The translations under genes and the position numbers were made by a program. The notes beneath the pieces were generated by a model. It ran no database searches. It was not told the DNA's origin and saw only the letters and a list, made by a program, of their open reading frames with translations. Shown in pieces: positions 34,201 to 42,606 of a DNA stretch of 50,520 bases. Numbering within the stretch: the stretch's first letter is position 1; each line of letters starts with the position of its first letter. Source of the DNA: a bacterium (lineage in GTDB: Bacteria; Armatimonadota; UBA5829); contig JAJFTD010000068.1 in the NCBI GenBank assembly GCA_021373255.1, positions 1 to 50,520 on the forward strand, written 5' to 3'.

Positions 34201-34697
34201 CTACAATCAATTCCCCCACCCGTACTATAACTGATTTGCCAGACATCGTCAACGATGGTTGAGTGGAGAAATATCTGGTCGGGACGGCATACTGGCAACT
34301 TAATGCTTTCCACAGGAGACGCCTCTATGACCCATTCAGCCTCAAGGTAACGAAAGAATGTGCGTAGAGTGATGTAGTAGGTTTGGACTGTACACGGACG
34401 AACCCGCTTGATCAGGTGGGCATTACGCCATCTCCCATTCGGGTCTTCATGCCCACTCGAAAGATAGGAGAAGTATTGCTTTAGCTCCAATAGCCCACAT
34501 TGGTCATAACCCTTGCTTTCGAGGAACTGGAGAAGCTGATTGATGGTGAACTTGCGGTTTTTGATGGTACGCCATGACAATTGGCGGATGTCACAATCCA
34601 TGTGCCAATATTCGTCATACCGTCTGAGGTTTTCGACGCTGATACCAGCGTCAGATTTTGCTAAAAGAAGTGCTTTGCATTTCGCCCTCCTAATCAA
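34191..34697 (-). pseudogene. Truncated tyrosine recombinase (core-binding domain only)
   Basis: 168 residues. WRTIKNRKFTINQLLQFLESKGYDQ, LELKQYFSYLSS and VQTYYITLRTFFRYLEAEWVIEASPVESIKLP match the SAM-like N-terminal DNA-binding domain of XerC/D-type integrases. The sequence then stops; the catalytic R-H-R-Y domain is absent and the last ~20 residues (YSTGGGIDCRWN) look like off-frame tail. It lies ~75 bases past the 3' end of tRNA-Val, the usual place for an integrase of a tRNA-targeting element, so it is probably an integration relic. Confidence 0.62.
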
Positions 34698-34736
34698 GGA
34701 TTAGAAGAGCGACGGAACCCTTAACGAAGCGCTTAT

Positions 34737-34769
34737 TTTGAGCACGAAACGTCGGATTTCGTGCTCAAA
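34737..34769 (-). terminator. Terminator-like hairpin downstream of tRNA-Val
   Basis: Perfect 13-bp inverted repeat TTTGAGCACGAAA / TTTCGTGCTCAAA with a seven-base loop, immediately after the tRNA 3' end. It lacks a long T-tract. Confidence 0.7.
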
Positions 34770-34770
34770 G

Positions 34771-34845
34771 TGGTGGGCGGTATTGGATTTGAACCAATGG
34801 CCTCTTCGGTGTCAACGAAGCGATCTCCCCCTGATCTAACCGCCC
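34771..34845 (-). tRNA. tRNA-Val (anticodon GAC)
   Basis: The minus strand folds as a full cloverleaf: acceptor GGGCGGT/ACCGCCC, D-stem GATC/GATC, anticodon stem CTTCG/CGAAG with loop TTGACAC (anticodon GAC), T-stem ATTGG/CCAAT with loop TTCAAAT, discriminator A and an encoded CCA. 75 bases with CCA. Confidence 0.95.
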
Positions 34846-34861
34846 GCGGGCCACGCTCAAT

Positions 34862-34890
34862 ATTATACAGGTTCCACGTCAGATTGTAAA
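34862..34890 (-). promoter_or_regulatory. Promoter of tRNA-Val
   Basis: On the minus strand TTTACA (34885-34890), 17-bp spacer, TATAAT (34862-34867), with the tRNA starting 17 bases downstream. Confidence 0.8.
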
Positions 34891-35070
34891 TAGCCCAGAC
34901 GCGAATTGCGGGTATTACAACAGGTGAAATGCAGTTCCCGACGGCGAAGTAGATCATTTGCCCGCATCTGCTCCTACTTGATGGGTAGAAAATGAAGCAA
35001 GAACACGAAAAGCGATGCTCTTCGCCGTCACATAATAAGAAGCATTGTTAGCCAATCCGTAGCGGTGTGT

Positions 35071-35286
35071 TTAGGAACTTGGTTCTACATTCTTTGCTTG
35101 AAGGCCTTTGGGTGTATCCAGCAGCTCGAACTCTACCGCTTGACCTGCGGCGAGGCTCTTGTAACCATCTTTTTGAATTTCAGAATAATGTACAAAAATA
35201 TCTTTGCCTGCGTTGGCTCCTTCTTCTGTCTGAATAAAGCCGTAACCCTTGGCATCGCTAAACCACTTCACGGTACCCGTTGCCAT
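35071..35286 (-). CDS. Cold-shock domain protein (CspA family)
   Basis: 71 residues with RNP1 KGYGFI and RNP2 DIFVHYS and the start [13 protein letters not shown], the classic single cold-shock domain that binds single-stranded RNA/DNA as an RNA chaperone. AGGAGG precedes the ATG and a good promoter lies 56 bases upstream, leaving a short leader without an obvious long cold-shock UTR. Confidence 0.95.
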   Translation of the reverse strand: MATGTVKWFSDAKGYGFIQTEEGANAGKDIFVHYSEIQKDGYKSLAAGQAVEFELLDTPKGLQAKNVEPSS

Positions 35287-35341
35287 ACTCTCCTCCTAAT
35301 GCCACAACAACTGTAAAGCAGCATGCTTGCTTAGTGGTAGA

Positions 35342-35370
35342 ATTGTATCACAATGCTCTTACGTCGTCAA
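35342..35370 (-). promoter_or_regulatory. Promoter of the cold-shock gene
   Basis: TTGACG (35365-35370 on the minus strand), 17-bp spacer, TACAAT (35342-35347). Confidence 0.75.
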
Positions 35371-35489
35371 CTATTTGGGAGAACAAATATAGAATAGTCG
35401 GTCTATAAATATCATTGGCTTGTCCGACAGTCACAATTTGTGCACTGGGTAGAGCTGTTAAGAAGTGATTAAGGATGAGGTCGTTCTTA

Positions 35490-36251
35490 CTATTGAAGTT
35501 TTTTGAGGAGTTTGTTTGCTTTTGTGAGACTATGATCAAGAAGAAGTGCTTTTCGAACCTCGACTAACGCCTCATTACGGCAACCATGCGCCGCATAAGC
35601 CGCGCCGAGGTGGTAACGCAGCTCTCCATTGTCAGGTAGAAGCTCTACTGCTCGCTTCAGAGTAAGGACAGCGGCATCATACATACCTAGTTTATACTGA
35701 GACCAGCCATAACTATCCACAATACTGCCATCTTTCGGTGCAAGCTCAACAGCACATTGAGTAAGCTCAAGAGCCTTTTGGAGTTTGATGTCGTTGTCGG
35801 CGTATAGCCAGCCCAGACCATTGAGATACTGTGGATTGTTGGGGTCCAGGGTGAGAGCGGACTCGTAAGAATGCTCGGCACGTTTTATGTCAGGGATGTT
35901 GCTGTAACAGAAGCCGAGCTGGCTGAAGATATCGGCTTTAACAAGTTTTGGCAGCTTGTAATGCAATTTACCAGATTTGTCACGCTTGATCAGTGCTTCT
36001 CCAATAATGCATGCGTCTGTGTAACGCTTGCTAGCCATATAGAGAGCCATAGACGTGACATATGCGTCGGGGTCGGACGGGTGTGCTTTTATACCGGCGT
36101 TAATCTCATTTCGGGCAGCAGAGTATTGACCTTTGCCCAGCAACCTGCCTGCGCGTTCGAAGTGGTCGCTGGAGGAACGACCGCCGGAACAGCCAGCCAG
36201 CAGCGCGCAAAGTGCAAGTGCGAATATGGCTAGAGAACTAACCCGAGGCAA
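35490..36251 (-). CDS. TPR-repeat lipoprotein
   Basis: 253 residues. Signal peptide with lipobox LLAGC (lipidated Cys at ~21), then at least five TPR-like helical pairs (AEHSYESALTLDPNNPQYLNGLGWLYA, AVLTLKRAVELLPDNGELRYHLGAAYA, ALVEVRKALLLDHSLTKANKLL). The start is TTG 36251, overlapping rfaE1 by 14 bases; no ATG or GTG is available upstream. Last gene of the long envelope operon. Probably a periplasm-facing scaffold, partner unknown. Confidence 0.8.
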   Translation of the reverse strand: MPRVSSLAIFALALCALLAGCSGGRSSSDHFERAGRLLGKGQYSAARNEINAGIKAHPSDPDAYVTSMALYMASKRYTDACIIGEALIKRDKSGKLHYKLPKLVKADIFSQLGFCYSNIPDIKRAEHSYESALTLDPNNPQYLNGLGWLYADNDIKLQKALELTQCAVELAPKDGSIVDSYGWSQYKLGMYDAAVLTLKRAVELLPDNGELRYHLGAAYAAHGCRNEALVEVRKALLLDHSLTKANKLLKKLQ

Positions 36252-37242
36252 GTTGAGTCCACGAGGCGCTCAGCAGAGCACCGATCTCCTCAATGGTAGT
36301 AGTAGCAACGCCAACCTTCCGCACAACCGCACCACCAGCGCAGTTAGCTATGGCGCCAGCCCCGGCTAAGTCGAGTCCACCGGTAAGCGCAAGAGTGAGG
36401 GCGCTCACAACCGTATCCCCTGCCCCGGCTTCATCGTAGACCTCGCTCTTTACGGCGGGTATGTGGTCTACGCAGCCATTTGATGAAAATGCGGACAAAC
36501 CCTGCGCGCCAGTAGTTATGACCAGCCCCCTGCAGCCTGTTGTGGCAAGTATCTTCCGGCCCGCTCTTTCCACATCGGAAGCGCTGCTAATATCGACGCC
36601 GGATGCCGCTGTGGCCTCGGGCCTGTTCATTGTTATTAAGCCAATATCTGTGAAGTATGAAAGGTTGCGAGGCTTGGCGTTCGAAACGCACATTTTGTTA
36701 TGGTCATTTGCGGCTTTAATGGACGCACGCACAATTTCTTTCGCGACCACGCCCTTGTCATAATCAGAAAGAAGTATAGCATCTACTATATCAGACACAT
36801 TATCTATAAACTCGATAACCCGTCTGACAATAGAAGTCGCTATCTTGCGCTTGTCTTCCCAATCTACACGCACGACCTGATGCCTATGCGAAGCCCATAT
36901 TCTGGATTTACGGGTGGTGGGACGGCTCTTATCAATGAATAGCCCATCAACTTCAACACCGGACTCCACAAGACGATCTCGAAGTATCCTGCCAGTTTCA
37001 TCGTCGCCAATCACTCCAACCACGCAGGCTTTGGCACCCAGGGCGCGAATGTTCTTTGCCACGTTTGCCGCGCCTCCGGGGCGGGCATCGGTAGAATCTG
37101 CGTTTACAACCATCACAGGCGCTTCGGGCGAGACTCTACTCACGGTGCCCCACACGTGCTCGTCCAGCATCAGGTCACCTACCACCAGAACTCTTTTTCC
37201 AGCGAAGTTGTCTAGCGCCGACAGGCAAGATTTTAGGTCCAT
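36238..37242 (-). CDS. rfaE1: D-glycero-beta-D-manno-heptose-7-phosphate kinase (RfaE domain 1)
   Basis: 334 residues of PfkB/ribokinase fold: VLVVGDLMLDEHVWG, EAPVMVVNADSTDARPGGAANVAKN, KSRIWASHRHQVVRVDWE, and the catalytic GAGDTV near residue 270. The adenylyltransferase half of HldE is absent, so that step must be encoded elsewhere. It makes heptose 1,7-bisphosphate for the LPS inner core, fitting the two GT9 heptosyltransferases upstream. The start overlaps the previous stop by one base. Confidence 0.88.
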   Translation of the reverse strand: MDLKSCLSALDNFAGKRVLVVGDLMLDEHVWGTVSRVSPEAPVMVVNADSTDARPGGAANVAKNIRALGAKACVVGVIGDDETGRILRDRLVESGVEVDGLFIDKSRPTTRKSRIWASHRHQVVRVDWEDKRKIATSIVRRVIEFIDNVSDIVDAILLSDYDKGVVAKEIVRASIKAANDHNKMCVSNAKPRNLSYFTDIGLITMNRPEATAASGVDISSASDVERAGRKILATTGCRGLVITTGAQGLSAFSSNGCVDHIPAVKSEVYDEAGAGDTVVSALTLALTGGLDLAGAGAIANCAGGAVVRKVGVATTTIEEIGALLSASWTQLASG

Positions 37243-38201
37243 TAAACAATCCCTTCCAGCTTCTCAACCACACCAGCGGCGAGAAGCGGTATCATCAACT
37301 CGTGATGCCCGGTAAGCACAAAACCCTCACCGCCTATCTCACGGACACGCGCGACTATTTGTTGGTTCGAACGATAATGCTGCACGAAATCCAGATTGAC
37401 TCCGGTCATTCCGGATAGATCACAACCTAGGTTGATAAGCATCGTAATCGCCTTGAGTACAACCTCAGGAAGCACAACAGCCGAGCCCAGGTTCGCAAGC
37501 ACACCTCCACCGCCGAGATTCCGTAGAGCTTCAGTAAGTATACGGAAATCATGCATTGATGCGTCACCAATAGCAGCTCCATTAGCCGATGGATGCATAT
37601 GAACGATATCGCAGCCGATGGAAACGTGCACAGTCAGCGGCACGTTGCACTGGTAAGCCGTGGCGAGCAGGCTGACATCGTTATGCGGCGCATTGCAATC
37701 CAGCAGCGCCTTTCCCAATGACTCGCCAAAACCAAGTCCTTCGGATTTCGCCGTGGCTGCGGCTGTGTTGAGGAAATCAGCGGTCTCAACAGCCATGCCA
37801 AACATACCCGTGTGCATGCCTTCGACCACATCCTCAGACGTTCGGCCAAATCTGGCTATCTCGGAATCGTGGATCGCACCGGCACCATTTAATGAAAGCG
37901 ACGTAATAACCCCTCTGCGCATCAGATCAGCAAGCATCGGGCTCAGTCCGCACTTGATAACATGCGCGCCCATTGTTATGGCGACAGGTTTGTCCATTTT
38001 ACGTGCAGCGACGATTTTATCAATTACTGCACGAATAGTCTGGCCGGCGAAGATATTGGGCAGGTTGTTCAGGAAGCCGGTTATCCCGCAACCGGTACAA
38101 TGCGGTGTGGCAAAATCCACTACATCCACCTTACTCTTGCGATCCTTGATCGACATTGTATTCAAGCCCGTAAGGTCAATTGACGGGTATTTTGAGGTCA
38201 T
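37242..38201 (-). CDS. Deoxyhypusine-synthase-like protein of the LPS operon
   Basis: 319 residues. GAHVIKCGLSPMLADLMRRG, SLSLNGAGAIHDSEIARFGRTSEDV and VSIGCDIVHMHP resemble the bacterial proteins grouped with deoxyhypusine synthase (NAD-dependent, Rossmann-like). The lysine-containing motif of true DHS is not evident, and bacteria lack eIF5A, so the name describes fold only. It lies between a methyltransferase (four-base overlap) and rfaE1 (one-base overlap), so a role in core/surface sugar modification is likely but unproven. Confidence 0.62.
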   Translation of the reverse strand: MTSKYPSIDLTGLNTMSIKDRKSKVDVVDFATPHCTGCGITGFLNNLPNIFAGQTIRAVIDKIVAARKMDKPVAITMGAHVIKCGLSPMLADLMRRGVITSLSLNGAGAIHDSEIARFGRTSEDVVEGMHTGMFGMAVETADFLNTAAATAKSEGLGFGESLGKALLDCNAPHNDVSLLATAYQCNVPLTVHVSIGCDIVHMHPSANGAAIGDASMHDFRILTEALRNLGGGGVLANLGSAVVLPEVVLKAITMLINLGCDLSGMTGVNLDFVQHYRSNQQIVARVREIGGEGFVLTGHHELMIPLLAAGVVEKLEGIV

Positions 38202-38977
38202 CTTTTCACTCCGTAAACAGTCAGTACATCGTTGAGTTGAATAAGCCTTGCTACACCGCTTTTTATCGCAGCGCCAGAGCTGCCAAAAAATGATCTGCCA
38301 CCCAGCACAGGTGCATAAACGAAGTCGAAGCCGGTTTTGTCCAGAAGCTTTGATATGCTCGATTTATTGAAATAGAAGATGTGTTCGGCAGGCTTTAGAT
38401 GTCGCCACTGTTCGCGCTTTATCTTAAACCTAACATGCCCCAGGTTAGGTGTGCCGATTGCCACCAAGCCGCCAGGTGAAAGCACTCGCCCTACCTCCAG
38501 CATGTGTTTTGTGGGATCAGGCACGTGCTCAAGGACGTCCCACATCGTAACACAATCGAACGCGCCATCATCATAACCGGCACCATCGAGGACTCCAGTT
38601 CGCACATCGAGGCCCAATTCTCGCGCCTCTTGCGATGCGAATGGCGATATCTCGACGCCCGACGCCTGCCAACCCCTGGTATTAGCCGCTTCTACAAAGT
38701 AGCCCAGGGAACAGCCGATATCAAGCAGCCGTCCTGGCTCTTTGATCAATTCTATGAGCCTCAGCCTGGCGTCCGCACGCTTCAGTCGGAACTGCCTCCT
38801 GCGGCGGTATAAATCGAAGTAGGATGAGTCGTACTGATCGGCTATAGATTGAGGCTGCGGATAGGTAAACGCAAGGCCGCACGAACCGCACTGATAAACA
38901 TCATGACCATTTTTGGAGACGAGAACAGACGTCACAGCGTTCCCGCACAAGTTGCAGATTATTGGGTTCAAGCTCAT
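38198..38977 (-). CDS. SAM-dependent methyltransferase with N-terminal zinc ribbon
   Basis: 259 residues. Cys pairs CNLCGN (~8-11) and CGSCGL (~31-34) form a zinc-ribbon-like start. The class I methyltransferase core follows: LLDIGCSLGYFVEAA (~83-97), VEIS, and FDCVTMWDVLEHVPDP. Such C-Mtase/Cys-Cys proteins often modify sugars or surface polysaccharides. Overlaps the LolA-like gene upstream (ATGA) and the DHS-like gene downstream. Confidence 0.85.
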   Translation of the reverse strand: MSLNPIICNLCGNAVTSVLVSKNGHDVYQCGSCGLAFTYPQPQSIADQYDSSYFDLYRRRRQFRLKRADARLRLIELIKEPGRLLDIGCSLGYFVEAANTRGWQASGVEISPFASQEARELGLDVRTGVLDGAGYDDGAFDCVTMWDVLEHVPDPTKHMLEVGRVLSPGGLVAIGTPNLGHVRFKIKREQWRHLKPAEHIFYFNKSSISKLLDKTGFDFVYAPVLGGRSFFGSSGAAIKSGVARLIQLNDVLTVYGVKR

Positions 38978-39729
38978 TTAAAAAGTGAATCAGGCAGCCC
39001 GATATTATATTTTATATCGCTCATTTCAGACGTGCCCGCCTTATCTCCATCTGGGGCATACATCTCGACCCGTGTAGGCATCCACATGTTCCCGAAAATA
39101 TTTTTAGGATTAGAGTATACCATACGCGCTTTAAGTTTGCCCTGACTGTCATACTTCTCGTATTTTTTCAGCCACAGGTTTTGCGCGTCAAGCCACGCGT
39201 AGTATACCATATCACCCTTGGGCCAGCGAAGACGCAGTTTGATTTCGCCGCAGGTGTCCGCATCTGTATCCTCCATAACCTCAATGCGGCGGTTTTCCCA
39301 CATAGTCGGAGTTACCAAGCCTACATCCAATGCGCCCTGGAGTTTAGCTGGATCATCCGGATATTCTTCCCGTTTGTTTACTTTGATCGGCGATGCTCGA
39401 AATATCTTCGTAGAACCATTAACAACATATTCCACCCTGACCATTCCGAGCTTGCCTTCCATGCGCAACCTGTCGGGGAGCTTGAGCATCACCTTTGCAC
39501 TTTTGAACTCATATAGCCGAGCGAAGTTAGGTTCCACCTCGGCAAGGGCATCTTTGTTGCTCTGCGTAACGGTTCCGGTCATGCTCAGGTCTTGGAGGTC
39601 TTTTGTTAACGCCGTGATCTTTGTTTTCAAACTCTGCTCTGTTATCTTTGCTGACGCCGCACACACTGGGCTCCTGCCCAGTAACAGAGCTACGGCCAAG
39701 GCCAATGGAAGCACCTGCACATACTTCAT
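38974..39729 (-). CDS. LolA-like periplasmic lipoprotein-carrier fold protein
   Basis: 251 residues from ATG 39729, one base after the upstream stop; the 15 codons further upstream are not a leader. Signal peptide MKYVQVLPLALAVALLLG..CAASA. Body with LolA/LppX-type strands: LSMTGTVTQSNKDA, KVMLKLPDRLRMEGKLGMVRVEYVVNGSTKIF, MVYYAWLDAQNLWLKKYEKYD, IFGNMWMPTRVEMY. The fold carries acyl chains; here it may shuttle a lipid or lipoprotein to the outer membrane. No LolB partner is visible. Confidence 0.72.
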   Translation of the reverse strand: MKYVQVLPLALAVALLLGRSPVCAASAKITEQSLKTKITALTKDLQDLSMTGTVTQSNKDALAEVEPNFARLYEFKSAKVMLKLPDRLRMEGKLGMVRVEYVVNGSTKIFRASPIKVNKREEYPDDPAKLQGALDVGLVTPTMWENRRIEVMEDTDADTCGEIKLRLRWPKGDMVYYAWLDAQNLWLKKYEKYDSQGKLKARMVYSNPKNIFGNMWMPTRVEMYAPDGDKAGTSEMSDIKYNIGLPDSLFK

Positions 39730-39730
39730 T

Positions 39731-40504
39731 CTACTTACCACCAGTCTGCTCCTCCGTGACGGCCTTTCTAGCAATCATATCCCAAAGCATAGCGTATCTC
39801 AGGGCTGACGAGCAAGCTGTAAGCACGCAAAGAACCAAACCATGCATACCATCACGGAAACCCTGCTTAAGGATATACTTTTTTAGAAATATCAGCCACG
39901 GTCTTAAAAACAAATCAGATGCGCTCACTCCAGCGCCCTCGCTCATCTTCTGCTGTGCGGCGGCTCGAGAGTAGTTGATCATCTTGCGTGTAAAATCTTC
40001 CATGCTGCGATAGCTGTAATGAATGAGATCGGAGTGCAGCATGCCACATTTACCATCGACAATAACGGACTCATGGACAAGGCGATCGGGAAAACGCAAC
40101 TTTGAACGGCGTACCAGCCTCACCACATTGTCAGGATACCAGCCGCAATGCTTGATCGGCCGCCCAAGGAAATAACTGAGCCTGGGTATGCTGTAATAAT
40201 CGAACTCACCTGTTTCAACAGCGCGCTTGATCTCGGCTGCCAACTCGTCTGTGACAACCTCGTCGGCATCAATCACCAGCACCCATTCCTCTGTCGCCAG
40301 CGCAACCGACGCATTCTTCTGGTCCGAAAACCCGGTGAACTCCCGCATGCGGATTTTATCTGTATATTGCCGGGCGATCTCAATAGTGCGATCCGAGCTG
40401 AATGAGTCCAATACCACAATCTCGTCCACAAAGTTCAAACTCTTCAGGCACTGATCTATATTGGCTTCCTCGTTATATGTTATCAGCACTGCCGAAATGC
40501 CCAA
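39731..40504 (-). CDS. GT2 glycosyltransferase, LPS core type (WaaE/KdtX-like)
   Basis: 257 residues: ISAVLITYNEEANIDQCLKSL, LDSFSSDRT, and VLVIDADEVV give the GT-A fold with its DxD. The later RFPDRLVHESV and HYSYRSMEDFTRKMINYS are typical of the WaaE group that adds glucose to the heptose core. The C-terminal part (FLRPWLIFLKKYILKQGFRDG) is membrane-associated. TTG 40504 start with AGGTGA upstream. Confidence 0.87.
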   Translation of the reverse strand: MGISAVLITYNEEANIDQCLKSLNFVDEIVVLDSFSSDRTIEIARQYTDKIRMREFTGFSDQKNASVALATEEWVLVIDADEVVTDELAAEIKRAVETGEFDYYSIPRLSYFLGRPIKHCGWYPDNVVRLVRRSKLRFPDRLVHESVIVDGKCGMLHSDLIHYSYRSMEDFTRKMINYSRAAAQQKMSEGAGVSASDLFLRPWLIFLKKYILKQGFRDGMHGLVLCVLTACSSALRYAMLWDMIARKAVTEEQTGGK

Positions 40505-40510
40505 CCCGAT

Positions 40511-41605
40511 TCACCTGTTAAGAAGCTCTTGATACAGAGCCTCGTTTGATTGCGCCATGTTATTAAGACTGTACAGCTCACGCATTCTCGCCTGCCCTGC
40601 AGCACCCATTCGTTTGGAAATATTGGGATCAGCCAGGAGCTTGCGAATAGCATCCGCAAGGGCACGCGGGTCGGCTGGCGGAACGTGATAGCCTGTAACT
40701 CCGTCAACAACCGACTCCCTTAACCCGCCTACTGCGCTGGCGATGACCGGTTTACCGGCGGCCATCGCTTCAAGGGCTGCAACGCCAAGCCCTTCGGAGA
40801 GAGAGGGCATCACAAATATATTTGTTGAGGCGAGCAGGCGAGGAGTATCGCTGAAGTAGCCGAGAAACGTCGCTCTAATACCAAGATCATTGGCTTGTGC
40901 TTCCAGGCTGACGCGACGTTCACCCTCACCGGCGATAACTAAATGCACCGGTGTGCCGAAGTCTTTGAGCAGAGATGCAGCCTCAATAAGGTAGTTGATC
41001 CCTTTGCGCTCGCTAAGAAAAGCGGCTGTGCACACAAGTGGAAAGCCATTCGCTCCAAAGGACGCTTGAAGCGTTGGGTCAGCCTGCGCCGAGGTGAATG
41101 CATCAACATCACACCCACTCCTGATGACCCGAATCTTTCCGGGATCTACACCACATTCAATCAACACATCCCTTACGGCTTCTGATATCGCTACCATCAC
41201 AGTGGTCCAGGAACCATAAGCACTGGTGTTAGGCCAAACCATGTGCACGGCGTCCTGCTGGCGGCGCGTGGCAAGCACTTTTTTTACCCCAGCAAGCCGA
41301 GCAGCGGCGCTGCCGAGGATGTGTGCGCGCGAAGCGTGAAGATGAACTACATCGGGCATCCACCAGGCCATTATAGAACGCATCTTTAGCACAGAACCAA
41401 GCGAGAGTGTGGAGCGCATACGTACTGGAATCGATTCGATGCCTTTGCTCCTCGCCCACTCTTCCAGCTTTGAACCCGGTTGGCAGATGATGGCAACTGC
41501 GTGACCCTGTTCATGAAGATAGGCGCACAGTGCGCTTACTTGCCGCTGGCCACCGCTCCAACCCATTTCGGAGTCGATATGGATAGTCCTGAGTGGTTTG
41601 ATCAT
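40511..41605 (-). CDS. GT4-family glycosyltransferase
   Basis: 364 residues, GT-B fold. N-terminal half HIDSEMGWSGGQRQVSALCAYLHEQGH. C-terminal half with LSERKGINYLIEAA, VIAGEGERR and MPSLSEGLGVAALEAMAAGKPVIAS, where the E-x7-E nucleotide-sugar site is seen. The donor and acceptor cannot be read from sequence. The ATG overlaps the GT9 stop by four bases. Confidence 0.88.
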   Translation of the reverse strand: MIKPLRTIHIDSEMGWSGGQRQVSALCAYLHEQGHAVAIICQPGSKLEEWARSKGIESIPVRMRSTLSLGSVLKMRSIMAWWMPDVVHLHASRAHILGSAAARLAGVKKVLATRRQQDAVHMVWPNTSAYGSWTTVMVAISEAVRDVLIECGVDPGKIRVIRSGCDVDAFTSAQADPTLQASFGANGFPLVCTAAFLSERKGINYLIEAASLLKDFGTPVHLVIAGEGERRVSLEAQANDLGIRATFLGYFSDTPRLLASTNIFVMPSLSEGLGVAALEAMAAGKPVIASAVGGLRESVVDGVTGYHVPPADPRALADAIRKLLADPNISKRMGAAGQARMRELYSLNNMAQSNEALYQELLNR

Positions 41606-42597
41606 CGAGCGATACCGCTTGCAAGTATGTTATCCATCGCTGCGATTACCTTACCGGAGTCTATGTCTGTCATACATTTTCGCTTATAGTTGCACTCCGT
41701 ACGCATACAGGGGCTGCAGTCCGCATCGGACCTGATCACAACATGACCTTCACCCCTCGGCCCGGTAATATTGTGATTTGAAGGGCCGTAGAGGCCAACC
41801 ACTCGAGTCCCCACAGCCGCGCCTAAATGTAGCATACCGGAGTCAACTGAGACTACAGCGCGGCTCCTGTACAACACGGCTGCAGCCTCTGCGAGGCTGG
41901 TCTTTCCGCTCAAGTCGATAATGGAACTGCACAGATCCGTAATGCCAGTTGCAGGGATCGTGCCCAGGATCACAGTTTTCACACCGCGTCCATTCAGATA
42001 ATTGCCTACATCAGCAAAACCTGAATCTGACCACTCCTTCACGCTCCGCCTGCCCGATGTGCCCGGCGAAAGAACAACTATATCATCACTCTCGCTAATC
42101 CCGAATGAAGCAAGCAGGCTTTGAGCACGACTAATATGCTCAGGCGACGGAGTTATAAGGCCTGAATAGTCAGTAGATGTTATTCTGCAGCCAATGGCAG
42201 CGACAAGGCGAAGGTTATTATCTGTTGACGGTGGGTGGGTGAAACCAACGTGTTGGTTTAATAATACGCCGAGGGACGTGTTAATGAACCCCACCCGCTT
42301 TGGAGCACCGCTCAGAAATGCCAGTAATGCGCACTCAGCACTCTGAGAAAAAACAATAGCAAGATCGTATCTTACCGATGATAGGCTGCGGATTAGTTCA
42401 TATTTGTCCAGGTTCCAGCCATTATTCCTGCACAGTATGTGGTCAGGCAGGTTTGTACATTCCAGCAATTCGCGCGCGCCAGGCCGCACCACGGACGTGA
42501 TTGAGCATCCCGTAAAACTGTCACGTATGCACTTGAGTGCAGGTAGCGAAAAGATAAGATCTCCTACCTGGTTCAGATGGAAGCAGATGATGTTCAT
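41602..42597 (-). CDS. GT9-family LPS heptosyltransferase (first of two)
   Basis: 331 residues: start IICFHLNQVGDLIFSLPALKCIRDSFTGC, C-terminal SVDSGMLHLGAAVGTRVVGLYGPSNHNITGPRG and the final DCSPCMRTECNYKRKCMTDI, all typical of WaaC/WaaF/WaaQ. Adds heptose to the inner core from ADP-heptose. Nine bases after the second GT9 gene. Confidence 0.9.
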   Translation of the reverse strand: MNIICFHLNQVGDLIFSLPALKCIRDSFTGCSITSVVRPGARELLECTNLPDHILCRNNGWNLDKYELIRSLSSVRYDLAIVFSQSAECALLAFLSGAPKRVGFINTSLGVLLNQHVGFTHPPSTDNNLRLVAAIGCRITSTDYSGLITPSPEHISRAQSLLASFGISESDDIVVLSPGTSGRRSVKEWSDSGFADVGNYLNGRGVKTVILGTIPATGITDLCSSIIDLSGKTSLAEAAAVLYRSRAVVSVDSGMLHLGAAVGTRVVGLYGPSNHNITGPRGEGHVVIRSDADCSPCMRTECNYKRKCMTDIDSGKVIAAMDNILASGIAR

Positions 42598-42606
42598 TAC
42601 GCAAGC

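Noticed and set aside
34733-34957. 74-codon ORF across tRNA-Val
   Set aside because: It only reads through the tRNA and its promoter.
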